A stretch of 64,000 nt of DNA from Bacteroidales bacterium (GCA_015060205.1 SUYY01000003.1:1-64000), one strand, 5' to 3'; positions 53,239 through 62,031 are shown, numbered from the stretch's first letter. Translations and numbers: made by a program. The notes: generated by a model not told the origin, from the sequence alone.

Positions 53239-54423
53239 ATGGAACGTATATGTAGCCCTTCACAATGTTCCGGTTGCGGTTCTTGTGTCAATGTCTGTCC
53301 TCAAGGCGCAGTCTCTCTTGTCAACGGCTCTTTGGGTGCAGGACTCTCACATGTCGACCAGTCCTTGTGCGTGGACTGCGGATTATGTGTAAAGGTTTGT
53401 CCCGTAAGGACTCCTGTCCCTCTACGAGTTCCGACTCACTCATATGCTTCATATGCGAAAGATAGTGCCGACCGTGCCGCTTCTGCATCAGGAGGAGCGT
53501 CTGCAATGTTTGTCAACTCGGTCCTGGAAGAAGGGGGAGTAGCATATGGCTGTGCTCAGAGGGAAGATTGCAACATAGGACATATAAGGGTTTCAGATAT
53601 ATCGGAAGCAGGATTGCTCAAGGGTTCCAAATATGTATATGGTAAGGTGGCAGACATATATTCAAGTGTTCTGAACGACCTGAAAGAGCAAAGGAAGGTC
53701 TTTTTTACAGGACTTCCGTGTCAGGTGGCCGGACTCGTCAATCTTGTCGCTAGGCATCCCGGACTCGATCGGTTGCTCTTTACTGCGGACCTGTGCTGTC
53801 ATGGAGCACCGTCATTGCCGCTCCTGAAGGAACATGTGAGATATCTGGGATTATCTTCACGGGCAGATAAGGCGGTCTTCAGGGAAAAGACCTCTTCCGG
53901 GATCTCATATCTCCTCGCTCTTTATGATTCAGACGGAAAGCGTCTATATCGCAGATCCTCGAGGAAAGACTATTATATGACAGGCTTTGTCAGCGGCATG
54001 TTCATGAGGGAAAACTGCTTCAACTGTCCTTATGCACGCAAGGAACGATGTTCGGACATAACATTTGCCGACCATTGGGCCATGGGCAGAAGCGATGATC
54101 CTCAGATGTCATATGCCAAGGGCATATCTACCATACTGGTCAATACGCCGAAAGGGAAATCCCTGCTCGAATCTGCATCCGGTCATCTGATACTCGAATC
54201 ACGCCCGATGGAGGAGGCTCTCAGAAATGCAAGATTCATACGGCCGATAGACAGGCCTGAGGACTATGAACGGTTTGCAGCATCTTATGAATCAGAGGGT
54301 TATGAGGCATCTTGCAGAAAATTCCTTCCAGCCTATATGAGGCGGACCCTTCTGGATGAAATCAGGTCGAGATATTACAGATGGCCTGTCAGACAATTTA
54401 TACGTAAACTACTGAAGAAATGA
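53239..54423 (+). CDS. Ferredoxin/FrhB-like protein (coenzyme F420 hydrogenase beta-subunit family)
   Basis: The 394-aa protein has two N-terminal 4Fe-4S motifs (CSGCGSCVNVCPQGA and CVDCGLCVKVCPVRT) and an FrhB-type C-terminal region with ASGGASAMFVNSVLEEGGVA, GSKYVYGKVADIY, VFFTGLPCQVAGLVNL and NCFNCPYARKERCSDITFAD. In polysaccharide clusters this family always sits near pyruvyltransferase-like genes and probably does a flavin/iron-sulfur redox step on a sugar or its ketal. The archaeal F420 cofactor is not expected here. Overlaps the GT32 gene by 4 bp. Confidence 0.88.
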   Translation: MERICSPSQCSGCGSCVNVCPQGAVSLVNGSLGAGLSHVDQSLCVDCGLCVKVCPVRTPVPLRVPTHSYASYAKDSADRAASASGGASAMFVNSVLEEGGVAYGCAQREDCNIGHIRVSDISEAGLLKGSKYVYGKVADIYSSVLNDLKEQRKVFFTGLPCQVAGLVNLVARHPGLDRLLFTADLCCHGAPSLPLLKEHVRYLGLSSRADKAVFREKTSSGISYLLALYDSDGKRLYRRSSRKDYYMTGFVSGMFMRENCFNCPYARKERCSDITFADHWAMGRSDDPQMSYAKGISTILVNTPKGKSLLESASGHLILESRPMEEALRNARFIRPIDRPEDYERFAASYESEGYEASCRKFLPAYMRRTLLDEIRSRYYRWPVRQFIRKLLKK

Positions 54424-55154
54424 TACCGAAGGTCATACACTACTGCTGGTTCGGCAGAAAGCCGTTGCCGGAGTCAGCCCTCAGATGCATTGAGTCCTGG
54501 AAGAAATACCTTCCGGATCATAAGATCGTGCAGTGGAACGAGGATAATTTCGATGTGGAGTCTGTCCCTTATGTTTCACAGGCATATAAGGCTGGGAAAT
54601 ATGCATTTGTGAGCGACTATGCCCGCTTCAAGGTGCTGCATGAGATGGGTGGCATCTATTTCGATACCGATGTGGAAGTGGTGTCTTCTATGGATGATGT
54701 ACTTTCTGAGGGACCTTATATGGGTATGGAACGGACACTTTCCGGAGATGTTGCGGTCAATCCCGGACTTGGATTTGCTGCGGAACCGGGTATGGGCCTG
54801 CTTGCCGGTCTTCTCGAACGCTATTCTCATATGAATTTCATCAAAGAGGACGGAACTCTCAATCTTACGACCATTGTCAGATATACCACCGATATTCTTC
54901 AGGAAAATGGCTATACCGCTCATGACAAGAGACAGTCCTGCGGAGGTTTCAATATTTATCCGGTGGATTACTTCTGCCCTCTGGATTATCGTACAGGACG
55001 TCTGGTCAGGACGAGCAATACCCATACCATCCACCATTATGCCTCCACATGGCATACGTGGAGGGATAAATGGATCAGACTCAAGAGGATTTTCTTCTCC
55101 GAGGACCAGATCAAGAGGATATCTGCTTATCTTGACAGATTCAGAAAGCGCTAG
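54420..55154 (+). CDS. Glycosyltransferase family 32-like (capsular polysaccharide synthesis)
   Basis: The 244-aa protein starts MIPKVIHYCWFGRKPLPESA and has SDYARFKVLHEMGGIYFDTD with the DXD motif (DTDVEV), the signature of GT32/Gly_transf_sug enzymes that add hexoses to lipid-linked oligosaccharides. The C-terminal TIHHYASTWHTWRDKW is also typical. It ends the plus-strand part of the cluster and its tail overlaps the tail of the convergent fusion gene by 4 bp. Sugar specificity unknown. Confidence 0.9.
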   Translation: MIPKVIHYCWFGRKPLPESALRCIESWKKYLPDHKIVQWNEDNFDVESVPYVSQAYKAGKYAFVSDYARFKVLHEMGGIYFDTDVEVVSSMDDVLSEGPYMGMERTLSGDVAVNPGLGFAAEPGMGLLAGLLERYSHMNFIKEDGTLNLTTIVRYTTDILQENGYTAHDKRQSCGGFNIYPVDYFCPLDYRTGRLVRTSNTHTIHHYASTWHTWRDKWIRLKRIFFSEDQIKRISAYLDRFRKR

Positions 55155-56671
55155 TGGCGCATCCTGTCCAGAAGATTGTAGATGCATGCCATCCTTTTAG
55201 GGAACATGCAGAGCAGGAAACCTTCGATCCTGTGTGTCAGGGCAGATGATTCTTTCATAAGACGGAAAATCTCCCTGTTCTCATATATTTCTGCGTATAA
55301 GGCATCCCTGTCCTGAGGCGGCAGGGCGTCAAGGAGTCTGATGCATCTGTTGATGCAGTCTGAAACCTGTCTGTAGATATATGGTCTGTAAAGTTCTTCT
55401 ACCTGTGTCCGGGCAAAATCCGTCAGCATTCCGATTATTTTCAGCAGGTCATATCCTCTTTTGACATTTGGCGTGCGGGTGATGGATTGCGGAGTCGGCA
55501 TCACCATATATATCAGATCGTTGCATGATATAGCGTTTTCTGCAAGATAATATGCTCTCGGCGTGAATTCGTTGTCCTCGTGATATATTCCGGGATGGAA
55601 TCTCAGGCGGTTCTGTTCCAGAAATCCCTTTCGGTAGATGGAGAACGGGGCGCATACCTGGAATTTCTGTCTGAGGATGTCCTTTCCGGAACACGTCTCT
55701 CCATCCTTCAGACTGAATCTCCTGATTACTGATCCGTCCCTCACGTCTGCTGCGCATATCCTGAGAATGTCAGGAGAGTCTTTCCTGCACTTTTCAGCAA
55801 GACCGGCCAGACAGTCCGGGACTATATGGTCGTCGCTGTCGATGAACATTATGTATTTGCCAGATGCCGCGTCGATTCCTGCGTTCCTGGCCATGCTCAG
55901 CCCCTGATTTGTCTGGGAAATGACCTTGATGTTCGGATGTCCTGTTTCCCATCTGCGTGCAATTTCCAATGTGTTATCAGAGGAACCGTCGTTTATGACT
56001 ATCATCTCGTATCTGTGTGCGGGCAGGTCCTGATGAACGCAGGATTCAAGACATCTTTCAAGATGATTTTCAGCATTATATGCCGGAATTATAAGTGAAA
56101 GCAGAGGCTCTTCCCGTACATCGATCCATTCGTATTCTCCTCCCCATATATTCAGGAATTTCAGAAGACCGGCATTGCTTATCACTGTGCTGGCAGTGTT
56201 GTCGCAGGGGTGAAAACTTATTTTTTCGGCATTCTGCAGGTCCTTGTCAAGGAAGAGTTTCACCCTGTGTCCGTTCTCGAACAGTTCTTTTGCCGAGACA
56301 CCTTCTGCGGGTATTCCATCGGAATCCGTCAGATTCATGTCGTTTATAAGTCCGAAAGGGGATACCGAACCAGGCAGCAGACCAAGGCATCTTTCCATCC
56401 TTTCCTGAGAGGCAAATGAAAGTTTTCCCTGCCTGAGACTTTTCTCCAATGCATGAACCCCCAGTTCCTTATGACATTCGAAGACTACAAGATAGTGCCT
56501 GTTGCCTTTATGGTTACGGAAAAACAGGTTCTTGCAATGTGTGGCGTCTATTTCCTTCCAATACTCCAGAGCAAGTTCGATGGTGGGAAGCGGAGGATGA
56601 TGATGGGTGGTGAAGTCTATTCCATGTTCTTCGAGAAATTTCTCCACTTTTTCTGTCTTTTCTGTAACCAT
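55151..56671 (-). CDS. Fusion: prolyl-tRNA-editing (ProX/YbaK-like) domain + GT2 glycosyltransferase
   Basis: One uninterrupted 506-codon frame contains two complete-looking domains. Residues 1 to about 182 match ProX/PrdX-type editing proteins: KVEKFLEEHGIDFTTHHHPP, CKNLFFRNHKGNRHYLVVFE, LLPGSVSPFGLIND and ISFHPCDNTASTVISNAGLL. Residues 191 to about 400 are a GT2 glycosyltransferase: LSLIIPAYNAENHLERCLES, MIVINDGSSDNTLEIA and YIMFIDSDDHI (DXD), followed by a helical tail to 506. The linker is only about 8 residues. Editing domains normally stand alone at about 165-175 aa. The frame has no internal stop, shift or base-composition break, so a real gene fusion is likely. The start could also be the ATG at 56677. 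Confidence 0.8.
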   Translation of the reverse strand: MVTEKTEKVEKFLEEHGIDFTTHHHPPLPTIELALEYWKEIDATHCKNLFFRNHKGNRHYLVVFECHKELGVHALEKSLRQGKLSFASQERMERCLGLLPGSVSPFGLINDMNLTDSDGIPAEGVSAKELFENGHRVKLFLDKDLQNAEKISFHPCDNTASTVISNAGLLKFLNIWGGEYEWIDVREEPLLSLIIPAYNAENHLERCLESCVHQDLPAHRYEMIVINDGSSDNTLEIARRWETGHPNIKVISQTNQGLSMARNAGIDAASGKYIMFIDSDDHIVPDCLAGLAEKCRKDSPDILRICAADVRDGSVIRRFSLKDGETCSGKDILRQKFQVCAPFSIYRKGFLEQNRLRFHPGIYHEDNEFTPRAYYLAENAISCNDLIYMVMPTPQSITRTPNVKRGYDLLKIIGMLTDFARTQVEELYRPYIYRQVSDCINRCIRLLDALPPQDRDALYAEIYENREIFRLMKESSALTHRIEGFLLCMFPKRMACIYNLLDRMRH

Positions 56672-56693
56672 GTGCATTTGTTTGATTGAAAAG

Positions 56694-56701
56694 CAAAAAT
56701 A
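56694..56701 (-). promoter_or_regulatory. Bacteroidota -7 element (TATTTTTG) for the fusion gene
   Basis: The minus strand reads TATTTTTG about 17-23 bp upstream of the two candidate start codons. Confidence 0.55.
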
Positions 56702-56715
56702 CAAATTTTTCTGAT

Positions 56716-56723
56716 TATCTTTG
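56716..56723 (+). promoter_or_regulatory. Bacteroidota -7 element (TATCTTTG) for the HsdR_N operon
   Basis: TATCTTTG lies 41 bp upstream of the HsdR_N ATG, divergent from the fusion gene promoter. Confidence 0.55.
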
Positions 56724-56764
56724 TATGATTGAGATGTTGTCACGACCATGTCGGACGGAATAGC

Positions 56765-57187
56765 ATGATGACTGTGATGAACGACGGCAAGACCATATGG
56801 GATCCGCTCAGGAAAAAGGAAGTAGCCCTCACTCCGGAAGAGAGGGTAAGACAATGGTTTATAGGGGTCTTGTCGGACTTCATGTCCGTTCCCAGGCATA
56901 TGATGATGAGCGAGACCGGATTCCGGCTTGGCGGGAAGCGGTTCAGGGCGGATATCCTGGTCTATGACAGGTCTGCATCACCTCTTATGGTAGTGGAATG
57001 CAAGAGACCTGATGTCGACCTCACTGATGAGGTTCTTGCTCAGGCCGTCAGGTACAATATGGTTCTGAACGTGAAGTATATGGTCATAACCAACGGCAAC
57101 AGGACCTGCATCTTTGAAAGGAACGGGACAGGGTATGCCCATATGGACCATATCCCTAAATATGAAGAAATGATATGTCAACGATAA
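56765..57187 (+). CDS. HsdR N-terminal-like (HSDR_N_2) PD-(D/E)xK protein
   Basis: The 140-aa protein has the HSDR_N_2 pattern: GKTIWDPLRKKEVALTPEER, VRQWFIGVL, and the nuclease core RADILVYDRSASPLMVVECK (Asp, then E-x-K), followed by AQAVRYNMVLNVKYMVITNG. It is a stand-alone member with no helicase or methylase partner, as in most Bacteroidota, where it is a conserved neighbour of housekeeping genes and not a restriction system. Several ATGs (56765, 56768, 56777) could serve as start. Overlaps the CCA-transferase-like gene by 13 bp. Confidence 0.88.
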   Translation: MMTVMNDGKTIWDPLRKKEVALTPEERVRQWFIGVLSDFMSVPRHMMMSETGFRLGGKRFRADILVYDRSASPLMVVECKRPDVDLTDEVLAQAVRYNMVLNVKYMVITNGNRTCIFERNGTGYAHMDHIPKYEEMICQR

Positions 57188-58689
57188 CGCACGGTTTCCT
57201 CGACCACAAGATATTCCAGATCGTTTCGCAGACTGCTGCAGAGCAGGGTGTAAGAGCCTTCGTCATCGGAGGTTATGTCCGTGACTGTTTCCTCGGACGT
57301 CCGAGCAAGGATATCGACATCGTGGTGGAGGGAAGTGGAATTGCTATTGCCGAGGCAGTCGCTTCCAAGGTTCACACAAATGTTTCCGTGTTCAGGAACT
57401 TCGGTACAGCCATGCTTCGCTACAAGGGTATTGAAGTGGAATTCGTGGGTGCGCGGAAGGAGTCGTACAACAGGGATTCGCGCAAGCCTATAGTGGAGGA
57501 CGGTACCCTCGAGGATGACCAGTTGAGAAGGGATTTTACAATCAATGCCATGGCTTTCAGCCTCCAGAAGGAAGATTTCGGAGCATTGGTGGATCCTTTC
57601 GGTGGCATCAGAGACCTTGCTTCCGGTATAATACGAACTCCTCTGGATCCGGACACCACTTACAGCGATGATCCTCTCAGAATGGTGAGGGCTGTAAGAT
57701 TCGCAACAAAACTTTCTACCGATCTGCTTGAATTCAAGATTGTTCAGGAATCCAAGGACTCCATAAGACGCAATCTTCACAGGATGGAGATTCTGTCGAA
57801 GGAGAGGATTGTGGAGGAACTCAACAAGATACTGGTCACTTCACGACCGTCAATGGGATTCCGGCTTCTCGATGAGACCGGCCTTCTGGACTGGATACTT
57901 CCGCAACTTGTCAAACTTAAAGGCGTGGAAAGCATTGACGGAAAAGGACATAAGGAGAATTTCTCCCATACTCTCGAGGTGCTCGACAATGTGGCGAAAT
58001 ATGAGGAAGAGGGCATAAAGACGGGAATTCTCAAGGATTATCTCGTGGAAGATGGTGTTGTGGTGGAGAAGGTCCGCACAGAACCGAATGTGTGGCTGCG
58101 TTGGGCTGCTCTTCTTCATGATATAGCAAAACCTGCCACAAAGAAATACGACCCGGCCCTCGGGTGGACTTTCCATGGACACGAAGTTGTCGGTGCAAGA
58201 TGGATACCGAAGATATTCCAGTCGATGAAGATGCCTCTGAATGAGAAGATGAAGTACGTGCAGAAACTTGTCGGACTTCATCTCCGGCCTATTGCACTCG
58301 TTACGGATGAGGTTACGGATTCTGCTGTCAGGAGACTCCTCTTCGATGCCGGCAACGATATCGACGACCTGATGCTTCTGTGCAACGCAGACATCACCTC
58401 AAAGAATCCGCGTAAGGTGGCCCGTCTGCATCAGAATTTTGAACTGGTCAAGACAAAACTTGTGGAGGTGGAGGCGAAGGACGCCATCAGAAACTGGAAG
58501 AATCCGATTACCGGTGACTATATAATGGAACTTTTTGCAATCTCACCATGCAATACCATAGGACAACTCAAGGATATGGTGAAGAATGCTATCCTTGACG
58601 GAAAGATTGAAAATTCCTTTGAAGCCGCCGATGCATATATGCGTGAATGTGCCGCGCAAATGGGCCTTTTCCCCGCTGATTCACAATGA
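57175..58689 (+). CDS. CCA tRNA nucleotidyltransferase / polyA polymerase family protein with HD domain
   Basis: The 504-aa protein has the class II nucleotidyltransferase head AFVIGGYVRDCFLGRPSKDI followed by DIVVEG (GG...R...DxD), RRDFTINAMAFSL, YSDDPLRMVRAVRFATKL and a C-terminal HD domain (RWAALLHDIAKPATK, GHEVVGARW). It adds or repairs the 3' CCA of tRNA. An HD domain suggests additional phosphohydrolase activity. It is coupled to the HsdR_N gene upstream and overlaps the recombinase gene by 4 bp. Confidence 0.93.
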   Translation: MSTITHGFLDHKIFQIVSQTAAEQGVRAFVIGGYVRDCFLGRPSKDIDIVVEGSGIAIAEAVASKVHTNVSVFRNFGTAMLRYKGIEVEFVGARKESYNRDSRKPIVEDGTLEDDQLRRDFTINAMAFSLQKEDFGALVDPFGGIRDLASGIIRTPLDPDTTYSDDPLRMVRAVRFATKLSTDLLEFKIVQESKDSIRRNLHRMEILSKERIVEELNKILVTSRPSMGFRLLDETGLLDWILPQLVKLKGVESIDGKGHKENFSHTLEVLDNVAKYEEEGIKTGILKDYLVEDGVVVEKVRTEPNVWLRWAALLHDIAKPATKKYDPALGWTFHGHEVVGARWIPKIFQSMKMPLNEKMKYVQKLVGLHLRPIALVTDEVTDSAVRRLLFDAGNDIDDLMLLCNADITSKNPRKVARLHQNFELVKTKLVEVEAKDAIRNWKNPITGDYIMELFAISPCNTIGQLKDMVKNAILDGKIENSFEAADAYMRECAAQMGLFPADSQ

Positions 58690-59666
58690 CCCTGATTGAC
58701 AGATATCTTGAATACATCCGTTCTGTACGCCGATATTCCGAGCGTACGGTATGCATTTATCACGATATCCTGACGGAATACGCCTCGGCCGTCTCTGCCG
58801 ATTCTGATGAATCCCTGCTTGCTTCGTTCAATCCGTCCGAAATCCGTTCCTACGAGGTGACCCTTATGGATGAAAGGAAACTTTCAGTCAAGACAGTCAA
58901 CCTTCACCTTTCGGTATTGAGCGGATTCTGCAGGTTTCTGATAAGGAAATCCCTCATGGATTCCAATCCGGTATCACTTGTCTCCCGTCCGCGTCTGCAG
59001 AAGAGACTTCCGGAATTTTACAGGAATGAATCGCTGGATGAGTATTTTACCCATACGGAATATTTCGCTTCAAGAGAAGACCTTCAGGCCTTTCTGCAGG
59101 CTCCTTTCACTGATTCAGGTCGCCGCTCCTATGAGAAGCGTCTTGCCAGGCTGATCATAAGTATCCTCTATTCTCTTGGCCTCAGACGGTCGGAATTGAT
59201 TGGGATGACAGTAGAAAATGTGGATTTTGGCAGAAAAGTTGTCAAAATTTGCGGAAAAGGCGATAAAATGAGAGAAATTCCTCTCATGGATTCATTGTCT
59301 GAAGAAATTTTATTATATTTGGAAGCAGTTGAGGCATTGGGCGGAAGGCAGAGGTCTTTGAAAGAGCCGTTACTGGTCACATACAGGATGAATCCTCTTT
59401 ATCCAGTCTATGTGGACCGGGTTGTGAAGAACGAACTCGGCTGTGTCAGTGGCATTACAGGCAGAAAGTCACCTCATGTTCTCAGACACTCCATTGCCAC
59501 CGGACTTCTCAACGAAGGCAGCGACCTTAACTCCATCAAGGAAATGTTAGGTCACTCTTCTCTGGCTACTACTCAGATCTATACCCACAGCAGCATTGCC
59601 CAACTCAAGACTATTTATGAACAAGCCCATCCAAGGGCAAAAAACGGAGGTAAACATGGAGATTAG
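58686..59666 (+). CDS. Tyrosine recombinase (XerC/XerD family)
   Basis: The 326-aa integrase-family protein has an N-terminal SAM-like core-binding domain and a C-terminal catalytic domain with all expected residues: Arg in YSLGLRRSELIGM, Lys in CGKGDKMREIPL, HxxR in SPHVLRHSIATGL, His in MLGHSSLATTQ and Tyr in TQIYTHSS. Position next to hpf is the conserved chromosomal location of a Xer recombinase in Bacteroidota, so chromosome dimer resolution rather than element mobility is the likely role. The gene overlaps hpf by 11 bp. Confidence 0.93.
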   Translation: MTLIDRYLEYIRSVRRYSERTVCIYHDILTEYASAVSADSDESLLASFNPSEIRSYEVTLMDERKLSVKTVNLHLSVLSGFCRFLIRKSLMDSNPVSLVSRPRLQKRLPEFYRNESLDEYFTHTEYFASREDLQAFLQAPFTDSGRRSYEKRLARLIISILYSLGLRRSELIGMTVENVDFGRKVVKICGKGDKMREIPLMDSLSEEILLYLEAVEALGGRQRSLKEPLLVTYRMNPLYPVYVDRVVKNELGCVSGITGRKSPHVLRHSIATGLLNEGSDLNSIKEMLGHSSLATTQIYTHSSIAQLKTIYEQAHPRAKNGGKHGD

Positions 59667-59943
59667 AGTTCAATCCATCAAGTTCAATGCGGATCAGAAA
59701 TTATTGGACTTTGTAGAAAAGAAATTCTCTAGAATCGAGAAGTTCTACGATGCGATTACCGGAGTAGATGTGGCGCTTTCATTGCTTCCAGACCAGGAAA
59801 ACAAGAACGTCAAGGTGCTCGTGAGCATCCCAGGCGGCACTATCGTGGTTGAGAAGAATGCAAAGACCTTCGAAGATGCAGTTGTAGACTGCGCCGACAT
59901 TCTCAAAGAAAAACTTGTGAAAGAAAAAGAGAAAAGAGCATAG
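59656..59943 (+). CDS. hpf: Ribosome hibernation-promoting factor (HPF/YfiA family), short form
   Basis: The 95-aa protein (MEIRVQSIKFNADQKLLDFV ... GVDVALSLLPDQENKNVKVL) has the beta-alpha-beta-beta-beta-alpha HPF/RaiA fold and ends in a basic Lys/Glu-rich tail. It binds the 30S decoding centre in stationary phase and protects ribosomes. A strong AAACGGAGG Shine-Dalgarno precedes the ATG, unusual for this window, and lies inside the end of the recombinase gene. A hairpin terminator follows. The tRNA-tuf genes that often follow hpf in Bacteroides are absent here. Confidence 0.93.
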   Translation: MEIRVQSIKFNADQKLLDFVEKKFSRIEKFYDAITGVDVALSLLPDQENKNVKVLVSIPGGTIVVEKNAKTFEDAVVDCADILKEKLVKEKEKRA

Positions 59944-59963
59944 GATATTTTAAAAAATGCTTG

Positions 59964-59988
59964 GCACCGAGAAAATCGGTGCTTTTTT
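59964..59988 (+). terminator. Intrinsic terminator after hpf
   Basis: GCACCGA / TCGGTGC (7 bp; 59964-59970 with 59976-59982) around a 5-base loop, followed by TTTTTT. Confidence 0.92.
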
Positions 59989-60022
59989 ATTTCCCCGTCC
60001 TACAACTTCGTGTTTTATTTCG

Positions 60023-60030
60023 TAACTTTG
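60023..60030 (+). promoter_or_regulatory. Bacteroidota -7 element (TAACTTTG) for holA
   Basis: TAACTTTG ends 7 bp before the holA ATG, so the mRNA would start within about three bases of the start codon. Confidence 0.6.
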
Positions 60031-60037
60031 CATTCTT

Positions 60038-61078
60038 ATGGCTAAAGGATTTCAAGATACTGACTCTCTTTGCAGAGAACTCGTCAAGCAGGCCCGTGAG
60101 GGAGTGTTCAGAAGTGTATATCTTCTTATGGGAGATGAACCATATTATGTCGATATGGTCTGCGACGCCATTATGGAACATTGTCTTGATGAGTCCGAAA
60201 GAGATTTCAACCAGACAGTGTGTTACGGTGCCGAGGTAGATGCGGAAACAGTCATCACTGCAGCAAGACGCTATCCGATGTTTGCAGACAGGCAACTTGT
60301 GGTTGTAAAGGAGGCGCAGATGATGAAGTCATTGGAAGAACTCTCTGTGTATTGCCAGAATCCTCTGGACTCTACGGTACTTGTCATAACCATGCATGGA
60401 GCCTCTGCTGACAAGCGGAAGTCCCTTTATAAGACGGTTTCGAAGGTCGGAGTGGTTGTCGAGTCCCAGACATTGCGCGACTATGAGGTGCCCAGGTGGA
60501 TACCGATGTTCTATCAGTCAAAGGGACTTTCCATAACCCCGGATGCGGCAGCGCTTCTTGCCGAGCATGCGGGAACTGACCTTGCGAAAATATCTGTGGA
60601 GACAGATAAGATGTTGAAGAATCTTCCGGAAGGAACCAAGGAGGTCAACGCTGCCGATATAGAGAGAAATGTCGGAATAAGCCGTCAGTACAGTATTTTT
60701 GAACTGACCAAGGAACTTTCTCTGAAAAATTCAGCCAAGGCTCTCAAGATTGCAGCCTATATAGGTTCTGCCGCCAAATTTGCAATGCCGATGGCTGTCA
60801 GCGCACTGTTTACGCATTTTTACAGGATTCTGAAATATGAGGCACTTCTGACGCAGAATCCTCGTCCCGGTAACGATGTGAAGGCTAAGGTTTTAGGAGT
60901 TAATCCATATTTCTTCGCTGAATATGACACGGCGGTACGCAATTATCCTTTGAAGAAATGTATGGCAGTGATTGCCCTGCTCAAGGAATATGACTTCAAA
61001 GGCAAGGGTGGTGAAGTCGGTGAGGCTACTCCTGCGGAACTTATGGTTGAACTCACAGTAAGGATATTGAATATTTGA
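60038..61078 (+). CDS. holA: DNA polymerase III subunit delta
   Basis: HolA opens the beta clamp as part of the clamp-loader complex. The 346-aa protein matches the Bacteroidota HolA form: YLLMGDEPYYVDMVCDAIME at the N-terminus, the beta-clamp-opening region AARRYPMFADRQLVVVKEAQ, DLAKISVETDKML and VGISRQYSIFELTKELSLKN. The start follows a promoter element very closely, suggesting a leaderless or near-leaderless mRNA. An ABC exporter operon follows after a small GTCCC/GGGAC hairpin. Confidence 0.92.
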   Translation: MAKGFQDTDSLCRELVKQAREGVFRSVYLLMGDEPYYVDMVCDAIMEHCLDESERDFNQTVCYGAEVDAETVITAARRYPMFADRQLVVVKEAQMMKSLEELSVYCQNPLDSTVLVITMHGASADKRKSLYKTVSKVGVVVESQTLRDYEVPRWIPMFYQSKGLSITPDAAALLAEHAGTDLAKISVETDKMLKNLPEGTKEVNAADIERNVGISRQYSIFELTKELSLKNSAKALKIAAYIGSAAKFAMPMAVSALFTHFYRILKYEALLTQNPRPGNDVKAKVLGVNPYFFAEYDTAVRNYPLKKCMAVIALLKEYDFKGKGGEVGEATPAELMVELTVRILNI

Positions 61079-61083
61079 CACCG

Positions 61084-61097
61084 GTCCCTGAAGGGAC
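61084..61097. other. Small GTCCC-TGAA-GGGAC hairpin between holA and the ABC genes
   Basis: A 5-bp stem with a 4-base loop and no T-run, too weak for a terminator. The GTCCC/GGGAC core also occurs at 825-837 beside the uvrB repeat, which may be chance. Confidence 0.3.
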
Positions 61098-61114
61098 AGT
61101 ATTGACACTATATT

Positions 61115-62029
61115 ATGGAATTGATAAAATGTATTGATGTCTGCAAGAGTTTTGGCGAGAAGACAGCATTGGACCATGTCTCTGTGGATATTCAGAAAGG
61201 GAAGATCTTCGGTCTTCTGGGACCGAACGGAGCAGGTAAGACAACGCTTATCCGTATCATAAACCGCATCACCATTCCCGGAAGCGGACAGGTTCTGTTC
61301 AACGGAAATCCTATAACCCAGGATGATGTGGAGAAGATCGGTTATCTGCCTGAGGAAAGAGGTCTTTACCGAAAGATGAAAGTCGGGGAACAGGCTATGT
61401 ATTTTGCCCGCCTCAAGGGCATGAGTGCCGCTCAGGCATCCTCCGAACTTAAGAAATGGTTCGTAAGGTTCGGAATACAGGGCTGGTGGAACAAAAAGGT
61501 AGAGGAACTCTCAAAAGGAATGGCTCAGAAGGTCCAGTTCATAACCACAGTGGTTCACCGGCCATCTCTTCTGATACTGGATGAGCCTTTTTCCGGCTTC
61601 GATCCTGTCAATGCCCAGATTATCCGGGAGGAAATCCTGCGTCTGCGCGATGAAGGAGCCACAATCATACTTTCCACCCACAATATGGAGTCGGTCGAGG
61701 AACTGTGCGATGATATAGCGCTCATCAATAAGTCTCATGTGGTACTCAGTGGAAAGGTAGATGATATCCGTCACCGATATGGCAACAGCAATGTGGAACT
61801 GATTTATTCCGGACGTACACCTCTTGAGTCTGCAAGGGGAGTGTACACCATCCTTTCTGACGAGGCTCAGGGCGACAGGCATGTATGCGTGCTTTCTCTG
61901 GAAAATGGTGCAGATTCGAATACAGCCCTCAAGAGTGTTCTGGAACAGAATGTTACGGTAAATTCCTTCAAGGAACTTATTCCGAGGATGAATGATATTT
62001 TCATTAAACTGGTAACGGAGGAGAAATAG
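61115..62029 (+). CDS. ABC transporter ATP-binding protein (NatA-like)
   Basis: The 304-aa ATPase has Walker A GLLGPNGAGKTT, Q-loop region VEKIGYLPEERGLYRKMKVG, signature LSKGMAQKVQFI, Walker B LLILDEPFSGFDPVN and switch STHNME. The YLPEERGLY pattern is typical of the NatA/YhaQ subgroup, whose partners are ABC-2 permeases exporting sodium or unidentified compounds. It lies 2 bp before the permease gene. Confidence 0.93.
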   Translation: MELIKCIDVCKSFGEKTALDHVSVDIQKGKIFGLLGPNGAGKTTLIRIINRITIPGSGQVLFNGNPITQDDVEKIGYLPEERGLYRKMKVGEQAMYFARLKGMSAAQASSELKKWFVRFGIQGWWNKKVEELSKGMAQKVQFITTVVHRPSLLILDEPFSGFDPVNAQIIREEILRLRDEGATIILSTHNMESVEELCDDIALINKSHVVLSGKVDDIRHRYGNSNVELIYSGRTPLESARGVYTILSDEAQGDRHVCVLSLENGADSNTALKSVLEQNVTVNSFKELIPRMNDIFIKLVTEEK

Positions 62030-62031
62030 AT

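Noticed and set aside
56765..57187. HsdR_N protein as part of a restriction-modification system
   Set aside because: No methylase, specificity subunit or helicase domain is nearby; it is a stand-alone family member.
58686..59666. Tyrosine recombinase as the integrase of a mobile element
   Set aside because: It is next to hpf in a housekeeping context with no attachment-site repeats or cargo genes; a Xer-type role fits better.
59944..60037. tRNA genes expected after hpf in Bacteroides
   Set aside because: The gap holds only a terminator and the holA promoter; no cloverleaf or TPsiC-like sequence was seen.
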